A DNA stretch of 64,000 nt, taken from assembly GCA_026122225.1 (NCBI GenBank), contig JANEZZ010001871.1, forward strand, positions 558,001-622,000, in the 5' to 3' direction. The stretch comes from Heloderma charlesbogerti. Its lineage: Eukaryota; Chordata; Lepidosauria; Squamata; Helodermatidae. This document shows, one piece after another, positions 24,986-35,820 of the stretch. The notes under the pieces were generated by a model, which was not told where the DNA came from, did no database searches, and saw only the letters and a list, made by a program, of their open reading frames with translations. The position numbers and the translations under genes were made by a program. The stretch's first letter is position 1; each line of letters opens with the position of its first letter.

Positions 24986-25319
24986 TAATACTCTTACTCC
25001 CCCTTTATTAAATTCTGTATAGGCAGAGAATAATGGGCAGTAGTCAGTGCGACACAAGTACTAACGTAAATTATGTTGGATTTTCTGGTAATCCCGTCAC
25101 ACCAGCTAATCCTACTGGCGTTGCACTAGAGGTCCCTTGTGCTAGCACAGTGTTATTTACGCTAGAGCACGTGTCACATTGGATGCTGCCTAATGAATAT
25201 ATATACAATCATTTTCCCATTATCTGATTAGTTATTAACAAATGTATGATAAGAAAAAGATATATTAAGCCTCCATGTTTGCTAGCTGGGAAAGAGGAAG
25301 GTAGTGTTTCAAAAATAGT
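24986..25319. other. Intronic DNA, no feature recognised
   Basis: Nothing supported apart from the flank of the adjacent foldback element. Confidence 0.5.
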
Positions 25320-25475
25320 GTCAGAAATGGATCGTCCTTTCCCTTCGCAGTCAACACCACAATACGCAAAGCTTCTAGCTAAGAGGACTAAATAATCCAG
25401 AATAAAGTGGTTTTAACCTGAAACTTTGTCTGTTGTGGTGTTGATTGCGAAGGGAAAGGACGATCCATTTCTGAC
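25320..25475. mobile_element. Young 156-bp foldback (TIR) element
   Basis: The left arm (25320-25362) and right arm (25433-25475) are complementary at 42 of 43 positions, starting GTCAGAAATGGATCGTCC and ending GGACGATCCATTTCTGAC. The spacer is 70 bp. The flanks are AAATAGT on both sides (25313-25319, 25476-25482), a perfect 7-bp direct repeat that looks like a target-site duplication. Near-identical arms mean either a recent insertion or selection on pairing. The superfamily is unknown to me. Confidence 0.75.
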
Positions 25476-26434
25476 AAATAGTTCTAATACATATTTGGAA
25501 TCTGTTAAGCAAAAAACAAAACAAAAACCCTTTACATGTTTGTTTCTATTGGCATTGGAATGCATTTGCACTAATACGATTAAAAGAACTAAAGGGCAGA
25601 ATACTTGGCAGATTTTTGCAGTTGGGGTAATTAGGTGCAGGAAGGAACATGCATATTTTTTCCATCAAGCTCTATAAAATCCTGGTGTGAAGATTGTTTT
25701 GTGCGTTTTTTTAAAGAGGGGAAAAAGCTTACTGATGTTAAAAGTGGATTATGGTGGTTAGCAATAATCATTATAGTGTGGTGTTTCTGAACACAAACAA
25801 AGAGCAAGCTACTTTTATGTATTTCCTCATTCTGTCTGTAAGGAGCTTTTGATCTGAAAAGGGTAGATCAGGAATTCATACTCCCCCCTTTGTGAATTGT
25901 CCTGCATTGCTTTGTGAAGATCGGCGTTTTGTTTAGTAGAGAGAGTGTTGGACTTTGACCTGAATTCAGATCCTGCCTCCATAGAGGACCAATTTAAACA
26001 ATACTTTTCCTATGGCTGAATCTGTGATAAAATCAGTGCAAGTTGACTTGGCCATGGTTGTTGTCTATACATCCTGATTGCCAGACAACCCATGATGAGG
26101 GAAGACCTGCTTTTCAAATGTTCCTCGTGGACTATCTGGACAAGAGCAGTTCAAGGCACTTTGGTTCCTGAGGTAGAAAATCCAAATGGCATCCTGCTTT
26201 CACTTATTTGCATGCTCACGCTTCAGCTCCTGTTCAGTTCAATGGGGTTTTTTATGCTCCATGGGTCAGATCTATCTGCCTCCCATTCTGCTGCCATTCA
26301 TGGTACCCAAGATCTGCTACCTGAGGCAGCGGCCCCAGCTTACCTCACTGTAGGGCTGCCTCTGATCTGGATACATAGTGAATGACTATGCCAGTGGCTG
26401 TGTGTAAAGATAAATGAAGCTGATTTCATAGCAA
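25476..26434. other. Intronic DNA, no feature recognised
   Basis: The open frames at 25426-25677 and 26092-26385 have no family resemblance. Confidence 0.5.
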
Positions 26435-26439
26435 ACTCC

Positions 26440-26862
26440 ATCGTCGTCCCAAATTCCATTGACAAAGGGCTTCCACACACCAAGCTTTTTATCTTGCAAC
26501 TTTACCGGGGAACCTGCTTCCAGATTCTTTCTGGGATTAAGTTTGGTTCCTTCACACACACTTCCGCTTTTTCCCCCCGGGCGATTGCATTTATCTACAA
26601 GTTCTATGTGTTTCATTATACAGCTACTAGATGGCACTGCTGTTATAGCACAATTTCCTCTTTACACACGGACAAATTGAAATTGGGTTTTTTAAATAGC
26701 TCATTTATCTCCGTTTCAAATAAAGCCACAGAAATCGTCGGAAAGTATGGGAGAACTGCTGGAGGTTGATGACATCACGTAAAGGACCTGCAAACTGCCA
26801 TGAGTGGCCAATCTTGATCACAGGATAAAAGCCACATGTAGAGAAGCCCATAGGCTTATCAC
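26440..26862 (-). mobile_element. MITE family B, copy 2
   Basis: The left side reads GGGCTTCCACACACCAAGC and the right side reads AGGATAAAAGCCACATGTAG. Internal landmarks shared in reverse complement with 41985-42400 are TGTTTCATTATACAGC, CTAGATGGC and ACCTGCAAACTGCCATGAGTGGCCAATC. No protein is encoded; the small frames are overlapping shadows. Confidence 0.65.
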
Positions 26863-28253
26863 AACCACTAGGTACATGCACAGTCAGCTGCTTTCAGTTT
26901 AGATTGCATTTTTTTCTTGCGTTACGAGGGCGGGCCGAGTGTGGGTGGACCTAGCTTGTGGACTGTACAGTGTTGTAGACCTTCCAAAAGTGGGTTGTAT
27001 GATGATGTGGCCTCTGTCACCTTGCCCTTTGATGGGTGACCCAACTATAATCCAGCTTTTTACAAAAAAATAGTCTGGCCCTCTGTTCAGCGGTCATGTG
27101 GATAGGCTCAAACTGGTGGCAGTAGTATGAACAGATTCCAGTTTTGAGTCAAGTTTAGGCAGACTCAACCCCAGAATTTTGAGACTCCAGAAGACAGTAT
27201 TCATGGCAGTATTCATGGCAGTTTTCTCTCCCTCTTGCTTTCTGGGCAGCATTGCTACTGAAGTGGGGGCCTGGGGGAGAGCTAATAGTATCTCCCTATG
27301 ATTGCATCTCCAGGGAAAGTATAATCTTCTATTGCATGCAGCTGATGTGGCTGAAGCTGACATCTTAATGGGCATCCCTTCTTCAGCAAGAAGAACTTAA
27401 CATAGTATTTCCTAGCCACACACCTTAACAAGGAAGTGATTCTCACATTTAAATTTTAGCTTATACCAGCAGCAAATTATTTCCAATTGTTTCATCTTGA
27501 CAGAGTGCAACAATAACATATAACTACAGTTAGGTGACTTTTACTAGGTTCTATTGAAAGATTCCCCCCCCCCGCCCTTTTTTGTGTTGTTTTTTGGTGG
27601 GGGTAGGGAATAGGTCTTTGATTTCTTTTCTCACATAGGTGTGGCTGAAAGAAAAATTTCCTCCCAGAATCTTTTGTTTGCCTTTGCTTAAACAAATGGT
27701 AAGGTTTACCCCTTCTTTGTCTCTCTTTAGATTGATCTGCTGAACCTTTTGGGAATAAAGGAAGGGGGAAAATACCTTGCAAAGCATTTATTGGTCATAC
27801 ATTGTCTAGTTAAGTTTGGCTTCAGAGTTTTGTTTGTTTCTGTATCTAGGAGTTATGTTAGAAGATGACTACGACAACGATGATGATGATAATAATAGCT
27901 GCAGTAATAATGTTAGAAGATCAGTCTTGCAAATAGTGCCTTGCTTTTAATTTTACTGATTGTGTTGCTTTAAAATGTCATCAAAATGCCTCCAAATAGT
28001 GTGCAGCACCTTTATGCAGTCACTTTATCATGTGCTTTACTGGAAACAAGTGGTTTGTAACAAAGGTTTATATGATACATTTATATATACCTTGACAAAA
28101 AAAACCCTGACCACATCCTGGCACATAAGGAAAATGTGGTCTCATAATCCAGACTGAAGACAGTGATACCTGTGTGAAGATACAGTGCAGCACTGTGCAG
28201 TAAAAATACATTAAACCAGGCCTGCAATCTGTACCTTTAGGAGCCCAACACTG
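26863..28253. other. Intronic DNA with poly-C/G and GAT-rich tracts
   Basis: A C run lies at about 27564-27574 and an imperfect (GAT)n/(AAT)n tract at 27875-27898. No gene or named element recognised. Confidence 0.5.
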
Positions 28254-28460
28254 ATAGGGGGATCCATAGCTGCTTTATACTGAGTCTATCCCATGGTCCA
28301 TTTAGCTCGAATTTCTGGCAGGCAGTGGCTCGCAAAGGTTTGTAGTGGAAGTCCTTTGTAGCCCTGCTACCTGAGATAATTTGATTTCAATTAGAGGTGC
28401 TAGGGATTGCATATGGGACCTTGTACATGTAAAGCAAGTGCTCTACAAATGAGCTATGAC
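28254..28460 (-). mobile_element. Diverged tRNA-SINE (SINE-1 family), minus
   Basis: GCTGCTTTATACTGAGTC, CCATGGTCCATTTAGCTC and the head complement (GTAAAGCAAGTGCTCTAC, AATGAGCTATGAC) follow the SINE-1 order in minus orientation, with insertions in the middle. Confidence 0.55.
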
Positions 28461-28464
28461 CACT

Positions 28465-28575
28465 ATGGGTTTGGCTGTGGGGTACTCAGGTTCAAGCCCC
28501 CGCTCAGCTGTGAAGCACACTGGGTTTCTCAGACAAGTCAATGTCTTTCTCTCACACAGCCTAATTTAACTCATA
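28465..28575 (+). mobile_element. Fragment of tRNA-SINE (SINE-2 family)
   Basis: CTCAGGTTCAAGCCCCCGCT, CAGCTGTGAAGC and CAGACAAGTCAATGTC follow the order of the better copies at 44655-44880 and 38478-38718. The A-box end is missing. Confidence 0.5.
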
Positions 28576-28782
28576 GGCTTTCTGTGGAGCTACAATTCCA
28601 ATTTGAATTCTTTGGTCAAAGGATAGAATAAAAAGTATATACACCAGTTCCTCTGTTTTGAGAATCAAGGCAATGAAATTTGACTGAAGGGACTGTCTTG
28701 AGTTATGAGTTCTTGGGACATCTTATGGGGTAAGAGAAGGTACCGTGACTAGAGGTCTGCAGTCTTGTAGGCTCAAAGGTAG

Positions 28783-28819
<37 letters not shown>

Positions 28820-30353
28820 TGTGTGAGAAGAATGGATTAAATCGTAGTCACCAGATTTTTGCTCCCCCAGAACAAATTAATCTTTACTATGTCTGCCTTT
28901 CAGGCGCTCTTTGCCAAATTGTGTGACCTGTACTTGCAGAACAAGGAATTGTTTTGGTTTCTGCAGTTTACTCCGTGGGAGGATAAAAGGCACAGTATTT
29001 AGAAAAGTGATTCTTTCCAGGAGAACAGGTCTAAAAATGGCATTCTTGCAAGCTGCAACATGGCACATAATGTTGATTTTTCTGTGTGACTCTTTCAGGC
29101 TGCAGCTTAAGATCTTTAACCAACATACAGAATATGTTCCTCTATGTCAAATCACACCGATGAATAGATCAAAGCTGGTAGCCCCAGTTGTGTTACAGGA
29201 GAACACACAAGCCATGGGACTGCACAGCCCCCCAAGGCATTTCTGAGTGGTAAACAGATGGACTCTTGTTAGAAGTCTGAGATACCCAGCTTCCGATTCA
29301 AAAATGTTGAATGTTTCGAGCTCTGGTGGTTATGGTTTGAAAGTTTGAAAACAATGGCAGAAAGTGCTGAAGAATAAGAAAAGAGGGATTGGGTTCTTAA
29401 AAACCCAAATTCATAATTTCCCCCAAAACCTTATGATTTCTGTCCATAAAATTGTGAATGTATCTTCAGGTATGAAAAGAGATTGCTCGTATTTGAAAGT
29501 TACAGTTTTCATAAAGGAATTTTTGTAGAAGTAGAAAATGGGCCTACCACTTTCAGCTTGTTGTTGGTCTGCTACTATAATAATGGATCGCAAGTTCATA
29601 GTAAGCAAGTTTAATTTTATTATTGAAGGTGTAAGTTCGTAACAAACTGAATATACATAAATATGGAAAAATCATATTGTTATGGAACTGGTCACTGTGT
29701 CATGTCCAGTGAGGAGCAGACAGTGGTAACGTAGTTCTCACTGAGGTGGTAAGTCTGCTGTGACTGAACTGAACCACTTCAAACTTACATGAGGGCTTAC
29801 ATTTTCTATTCTCCCCCATAGGAACCTGTGCACACATGTGCGTGCGTACACACACACACACACACACACACACAGTTAGATGGTTTCTAGCCTAGCCTTC
29901 TCTCTGACATGCTAAGTTTACTATGTGCAGGGATTTCCCCCCCTTGTGGAAGCATTCAATTTTTCAAGCCTCCCCTTGAAATCTGAAGTGGTACAGGCCA
30001 GACATAGGTTTGCTGTCTCTATGAAAACGAGGCTTATCTCTCTAGGCTTTTGTACATACTTGCCCAGCAGGCACTTGTTGTCAATGTTGATGTTCTCAGA
30101 GCTAGGAGTATAGACCACACTGACCTGCATGGTGGATGCTGAAATCTGAGTGTGTATTGCAGGAGAAAAAGAGGAGAAAAAACTCCAGACTTTTAAATAT
30201 AGCTAGTGGAAAAGAAACATGGCTTGAGTTTTACAGTGGGCTAACAAGCAGTGATCTTTGAGAGAGCTCCAAGGATATGCTGTTCTTTTTTAGGGAACTG
30301 GCGCTGCTTTGAAGATTAGCCCAATCTGTGTGAGAGCTTACCCCCACCAACTC

Positions 30354-30388
<35 letters not shown>

Positions 30389-30749
30389 TAAATAAATATT
30401 GGAAAAAACACCGTAAGTCTTCCTTTTGCGAGGAAACTGACTATACCATGGAACTGCTCTGGGAGGTGGCAGGCAGTGCAAAACAAAATTAAACAGATGA
30501 ATTGACTATCCACTAACTACCGAACTCATTGTGTTAGAAATAAGGATGAGGCCCCCTCAGGAGACTACAATGTGCAAGCTACACAAGGTCATTGCTGCTC
30601 TTCATGAATAAGCTATACATAGAAAGAAGGCAGCAGTTACCATTTATAAGGAATGAAGTGGAAAGAAACTGAAATGCAGGTGAGTGTTGGCCTGCTCCAC
30701 TGTAAAAGGTCAGACCAATATTTTAGGCTGGTTCATATGATCCATCTGT
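28576..30749. other. Intronic DNA with three dinucleotide microsatellites
   Basis: (GT)n at about 28784-28815, (CA)n at about 29850-29873 and (CA)n at about 30354-30387. The 111-codon plus frame at 28911-29246 resembles no protein family. Otherwise nothing is recognised. Confidence 0.6.
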
Positions 30750-31110
30750 TGCCACTGCCATTCATTAATGGCTGATAAAGCAATGCTGTGATATTTCAAA
30801 GTGCTCTGTTTCAGTTATTGTATTTCTTGGATCAGCAAATTTAGCTTTTTGGAATCTTCCTCTCTGTTAATTCCCTTAACAATGTGCAGTGCTGTATATT
30901 TATTTTGCTGAGAACTGGGCTGCTGGCCTATTTAATCTTTGCCCATTATCTTATCAACGGCACTGTGCTGGTTGGATGGTTTTGGAAAGAGGTCAGTAAA
31001 ACCCAGAAGTGGATTATTAAATGGCAGCAAGCTTAAAGCTGTAAAGATGAGAAAAGCTGCAGTTTGGCATTAATTAGCCATTGTATTAGAATAGTCATTT
31101 ACATGATCAA
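30750..31110. promoter_or_regulatory. Candidate enhancer-like non-coding block with tandem GATA sites
   Basis: A repeat-free AT-rich stretch with TTATCTTATC at 30946-30955 (two GATAA sites on the minus strand), TTCATTAATGG, CATTAATTAGCC and ATCAATTAAG. ARID5B is expressed in blood, and human intronic variants of it are known risk loci for childhood leukaemia. A blood enhancer is therefore a reasonable guess but is not shown by this sequence. Confidence 0.28.
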
Positions 31111-31344
31111 TTAAGTAACAACAGCACACACAAAAAAACACCCTGTAAAAAACCCCTTTTAAATGGGCTAAATGGTATATTTTGTCATCACCACTATAAC
31201 TAGTAAGTAACCTTAAAGAGGGAGGGTGGTGTACTGCACTATTCCATACTAATAATTCCAAATTAGACAATTGGAATAATTTCCAAAATGCACTATATGT
31301 AGCATGTATATTCAGTGTCCCAGTTTGCACAATCAAAATCATTT

Positions 31345-31672
31345 GCTGTGGATTATTTATTTAAACCAGGCTGTGGCTTGTTTTGGTCAGGACTTGGCGT
31401 ATTCAATGCGTATTCAACACCTTGTTGTGTCACATGAACCTGGGCAGAAGGGGTTGTGCAAGGGTTAAACAACCCTTGCATAATCCATGGTCTGTTGTTG
31501 GGTTGTGCAAGGGTCGTTTAACCTTCGCATAACCCCTGCTTCCTGAGTTCACATGACATGACAAGCTGCAGCCAGGCGTTGGATGTTCAGAATGGCTGCC
31601 CGCACACACCACATCCCACTGTGGCTTAAATAAATAAGACATGGTGGGCTGTTTGATCATGTGAACCTGCTC
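31345..31672. mobile_element. MITE family A, copy 2
   Basis: The central palindrome (TTGTGCAAGGGTTAAAC / TTTAACCTTCGCATAACC), CAAGCTGCAGCC and the ending ATCATGTGAACCTGC parallel copies 1 and 3. The left end is less clear. A 106-codon minus frame across it follows the palindrome and is not a gene. Confidence 0.55.
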
Positions 31673-32456
31673 ATTGTGTATGCCTCCCATTTTTAATCCA
31701 TATGAGCAGGGTAATAAGGACTGTGGATATGAGGAGGACCTGGTAATCATACTAGTGAAGAAGTCCTAGTCCCTGGCTACTGTTATGCCCATCCTAATTT
31801 CTCTGGTGTCTGAAATTTTGGCAAAAGCATTTCAGGTTTTTGTTTTAATCCACTGCCACAGACTAGAAATGTGTTTGCTTTATAAAAACAAACAATTACA
31901 ATATCTTTGTTTTGTGCAGTACATTGGATTTTGCACTAGAGGCCACAGTATTCCTGCACTGCCTTATAATACTTTGCATACCCCAAATCTGGCTGCACTG
32001 ATTCTGATGGGATAACTTGTGATGTGAGAAATACTGTTAAGACTACTTTTATTCATAATTAACAGCCTGATTCTCAAAACAAAAACAAAAAAGCACCCTG
32101 CATCAGGGCGTATATGTATATTACATACATGCCTCCACTTGCAACAGTAGTCTCTCTCTATTATGCTTAGTCTGTGCAGGTGTTGTGCAATATCTGTGCA
32201 GATTTAAGCTTTACAGCAGTATAAATATTTTTTCGATTATTGCAGAAGGGGGAGGAATAGAGTACAGGGGACAGAGAAAGGCAGTCGAATATGAAGAGGT
32301 AGCATTGCTTTATATCCTCCATCTGTTAGTTTGTTTGTTTTCTTCTCCCCGGCTCCCCCACCAGAAAACAGTGTAAAGAGTTTCGGGGGAGAATCTGACA
32401 TACTTTCCAAATACCTGGTTAATGTATAAGATAACATGACAGCTAGGGCAATAAAT
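31673..32456. other. Intron immediately upstream of the exon
   Basis: No repeat family recognised in this final ~780 bp before the acceptor, and no further coding similarity to ARID5B. Confidence 0.5.
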
Positions 32457-32484
32457 AAAGGCTGTTTCAATACTTCTCTTGCAG
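32457..32484 (+). promoter_or_regulatory. Splice acceptor of the ARID5B exon
   Basis: A pyrimidine-rich stretch (CTGTTTCAATACTTCTCTTG) ends in CAG directly before the conserved coding frame. The exon then starts with GT, completing a Gly codon from a phase-1 intron. An apparent GTGAGG donor-like string lies just inside the exon, but the reading frame and conservation show it is coding. Confidence 0.8.
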
Positions 32485-32715
32485 GTGAGGATGACGAAGA
32501 TTCAAATGTACTGATCCTCAGCTATCCACAATACTGTCGCTATCGTTCCATGCTGAAACGCATTCATGGCAAACCGTCCTCTGTACAAGCAGACCAGTTC
32601 ATATTAGCCCTTGGGGGCATTGCCGTAATCAGCAAAAAACCACAAATCCTCTACTGTCGAGATACCTTTGATCACCCAACTCTTATTGAAAATGAAAGCA
32701 TTTGTGATGAGTTTG
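32485..32715 (+). CDS. ARID5B: Internal coding exon of ARID5B (region preceding the ARID domain)
   Basis: ARID5B is a nuclear AT-rich DNA-binding protein that acts with the PHF2 demethylase as a transcriptional coactivator in liver, fat and blood development. This exon is 231 bp (77 codons) and encodes an acidic start (GEDDED) followed by YPQYCRYRSMLKRI, LALGGIAVIS, PQILYCRDTFDHPTLIE and ESICDEF. I recognise these from the conserved segment upstream of the ARID domain. The acceptor is a pyrimidine-rich tract ending TTGCAG at 32484 and the donor is G|GTAAGTC at 32716. Both introns are phase 1: the first Gly codon is completed by a G from the previous exon, and one G is carried into the next. 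The ARID domain itself is not in the window and must lie in later exons on the plus strand. The paralogue ARID5A, as I recall it, lacks this N-terminal region, so ARID5B is favoured. Compared with the human protein from memory, the middle (after MLKRI) differs most. The open frame continues to 32813 only by chance read-through into the intron. Confidence 0.88.
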
Positions 32716-32724
32716 GTAAGTCAC
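32716..32724 (+). promoter_or_regulatory. Splice donor of the ARID5B exon
   Basis: GTAAGTCAC follows the codons for DEF plus one G. This is a near-consensus U1 donor, and the frame downstream loses similarity to ARID5B at exactly this point. Confidence 0.85.
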
Positions 32725-34037
32725 TTTTCTTCTCTTACTTGTTGCAAGTTAAAACTATTTTGCTGTTGAAATTGGTTCCATTTTTGCAAGTGGAAGACAG
32801 TAATAATGGATGAACCTTTCAAAAATAGCAAAGATGTGTATATTTCAGTTGCTGGACGCCAGCAGTATTCCATCTTCACTTAGAGAGCAAGGATGTACCT
32901 ATAACTATTTGCAGTCTTCATAATCTAAAAACAGCTATTTATCACAAGCAAAGCACATCTTAGGAGAGCAGTATGCCTTGCTCAGTTATCTAGTGTAAAT
33001 TGAAGTATCTGTTTAGATGCATAATGTGTTACCTTGAAAGTTAATCTATTCCACTTGTTCTTAAACATGTATGTGTTGTTCATTCATGTTGTTGGCCATT
33101 GTTCTAGATTGCTTGTTCTTTGTGGCCCACCACATATTCTTATTCTGTAGCCCCTGTATAGAAGAATGCTCAGAGGTCTTCCAAACTACAGCTCAATTGC
33201 CGCATTTGCCTTCTGTGGCTGCAATCCAATGAAGCTCTACACATGCAGCTATGCATGCAGCTGGGGGCTGTCTCTAAATTCCCGCTGCAGTTGCTTATGC
33301 TGCTGAAGTGGCAAGCTGCTTTTCAGGTTGCCTTTCAAATTTAAAACCATAGAGTAGCCTCTTCAGCATTTCATGGAAACTTTGAAGATACATTTCTTCT
33401 TGTTATTTTTCTTGTGTTTTTTTATTGGGACCTACCAGAAAGTGTATCAGGGACCAGTGTGTAAGAATCATCAAGCTTTACTTTCAGCCTTTGCTAAAGA
33501 AAGTAGTTCTGCTTCTAAGTTGCAATTTAAAATGTCCCTTTTCATGGAAGGATAGCCACAGTCTTACATGAATTTGCAGCTCTCACATTATATTGCCCAC
33601 GCAAATAGACCATTTATGTGAGCACTGCTATTAGCTCAAATTGGGTCTGGCACATCATCAAAATTGACTCTCAAAAGCTTATTCTCAACAGGACATAGTA
33701 GTGGTTAAAGAATGTGGTATTGTGACTACAATCTTTAAACTGCTTACTCCAAAGGAATCCCATTTGCTTCTGTAGCAGTATTTGAGCAGGTGTTTGAGGA
33801 CTTCAGCCTGTTACCTTGATGGAGTTTTAGAGTTGGTTGGATTGCAGAGGCTATGGAACAGTTCTGGCAGAGACCTGTGAGGTGATCTTTAAAAATGGGA
33901 CATTTCACCAATTGCCTTAGTGTATATGTGGCAGGGGGTAGAATGAAGGGAAGGAAGAAAGAAATCCTCCAGGTTCACAGAAGTATATTTATTGAGCCCA
34001 ACATATTGTCAATATAGACAATTTTTCAGGGGTACGG

Positions 34038-34071
<34 letters not shown>

Positions 34072-34465
34072 TAGATATAATGAAAATAAAACTCAAGAAT
34101 ATCACTCTCATAACAGGCAATAAAAATAAACTATAGAAAGTGACAACTAAATTGTATTTAGCATTTTGATATTTAAAATAATAATTACAAAGCATTATAA
34201 TACATGTGAAAACTCAAAAACCCCTACATGATTGATAAAGATGGCATTAATGTAAACTTATAAAGAAAACAACCAGATGTGCCATCATACAACGCGGGCC
34301 CTTCACATGTAAATGCCTGCATAAGTAGGCTCTTCTCACATGATCTTTTGCACCCTAGTTGAAAATGGATCATGTGAACAGGGCTATTCTATAACTGAAT
34401 ATGAATTAGACCTTTGAGTGTAGGACCTGGTTCATACTCAAGTTATAGAATAATTGAGTCAAATG
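32725..34465. other. Intron downstream of the exon, with AGAT microsatellite
   Basis: An (AGAT)n run of about eight units lies at 34038-34070. I see no other named element and no further exon. Confidence 0.6.
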
Positions 34466-34695
34466 GGGCTTTGGAGGCCATCTCCATTAGATGGCCTCCA
34501 AAGCTCCCTTCGATACAGGGAGCAGTCCATCCCCTTCCTTGATACAGGAAATGCATAGCGAGAGCATCCCCAACAGATGACTGTCCAGGCACTGCTTGAA
34601 GAATTCCACTGAGGTACAGCCCACCATGGTTGAACTGCTCTTTACCATTAAGAAGTTTCTCCTAATATTCAATCAAAATATACTCTCCTGTAACC
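34466..34695 (-). mobile_element. CR1-type LINE 3' fragment with terminal hairpin
   Basis: CATCCCCAACAGATGACTGT, GAATTCCACTGAGGTAC and AGAAGTTTCTCCTAATATTC follow the CR1 3' region in minus orientation. The low-coordinate end has a perfect 16-bp inverted repeat around a 5-nt loop (34468-34504). Confidence 0.65.
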
Positions 34696-34754
34696 TAGAA
34701 GAGTGGCGGCAGCATCCAGAGGCCACTTTCAAAGTGGCCTTTTCAGACCTTAAT

Positions 34755-35130
34755 TATATTTATTTATTTATTTATTTATTATTAAATTTATTAATCGCCC
34801 ATCTGGCTGGTCACCCAGCCATTCTGGGCGATGTACAACATACAATAAAACAGTTTAAAAAACTAAAATTCTACAATAAAAACATTTTCTAAAATATCCT
34901 AACCCACCCCAAATACCTGCCTGAACAACCACGTTTTTAATGCACGACGGAAGCTCATTAAAGAGGGGGCATGACGGAGTTCCCTAGGGAGGGAGTTCCA
35001 CAGAGTGGGGGCCACCACAGAAAAGGCCCTCTCCCTCGTCCCCACCAGTCTAGCTGTCCTGGCTGATGGGACAGAGAGAAGGCCATCCGAGGCTGATCTT
35101 GTTAAGCGGCCTGTCTGGTGCTGCTGGCGG
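34755..35130 (-). mobile_element. L2 LINE 3' end, minus
   Basis: Starts with an (ATTT)n tail (34757-34781), then TTAATCGCCCATCTGGCTGG, AGGGAGGGAGTTCCACAGAG and CAGAAAAGGCCCTCTCCCTC, the minus-strand L2 3' end. Strongly 5'-truncated. Confidence 0.82.
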
Positions 35131-35717
35131 CGCTCAGTGACTAAATGTAATCACTGAGCACGGTTGCACCAAGCCTTAGTGACTAAGGCATCTGGCATGG
35201 AATATATAATCTGTCTGTTGCCTGTTTATGATTATAAGTCCCATTGATTTCAATGGAATTTACCTCTGAGTAAGCTTGTTTAGGACCTGGCAAGCAAATA
35301 ACCATATTTTTGCCTGTCTTTACCATACCAGGATGTTTATATGTCTGAATGCTACAGATACTCAGTTATTATTCCTGTAGTGTATGGCAGATAGCCAATG
35401 ATGTTCAGGTAACAACAAATGGTAAGTGGACACCACCATGAACATGACCAACTGGGTCGAATTATGATACCGCCAGACTTTCAACTATTTTAAAAAGATC
35501 ACAGCCACAGCTAGTACAAAAATCACCACTAATGAAATTATGAACTATGAAACGTTGCTACGTTAACTATGTAATGATTGTAACCAACTATTATAATGTT
35601 AACTACTTTGCATCAGATGGTGTTGTAGTACCCCTGATTTGCTTTCTGATGGTTTATATGCCACCAGTGAACGAAAATAATACCACCACTTCTATTCCTT
35701 TGTCATCAGAGATATTA

Positions 35718-35749
<32 letters not shown>

Positions 35750-35810
35750 CAGCTTGGTTTCTGACCGCTGCATGTTCCTAGGTGCTCTGGAAATCGTTTT
35801 GGCGTGCTCT
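35131..35810. other. Intronic DNA with GT microsatellite
   Basis: 35238-35290 is a fragment of the AGTAAGTCCC repeat (AAGTCCCATTGATTTCAATG). (GT)n at about 35718-35743. Confidence 0.6.
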
Positions 35811-35820
35811 GCCCAGGAGT
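35811..35820. repeat. Target-site duplication of the minus BovB, left copy
   Basis: GCCCAGGAGT here recurs exactly at 39281-39290, directly after the 5' end of the element. Confidence 0.9.

Noticed and set aside
28911..29246. 111-codon frame, possible small gene or exon
   Set aside because: No family resemblance, no splice context, inside an intron of the host gene.
32485..32492. GTGAGG at the exon start as a splice donor
   Set aside because: The reading frame and conserved residues show it is coding; the true donor is at 32716.
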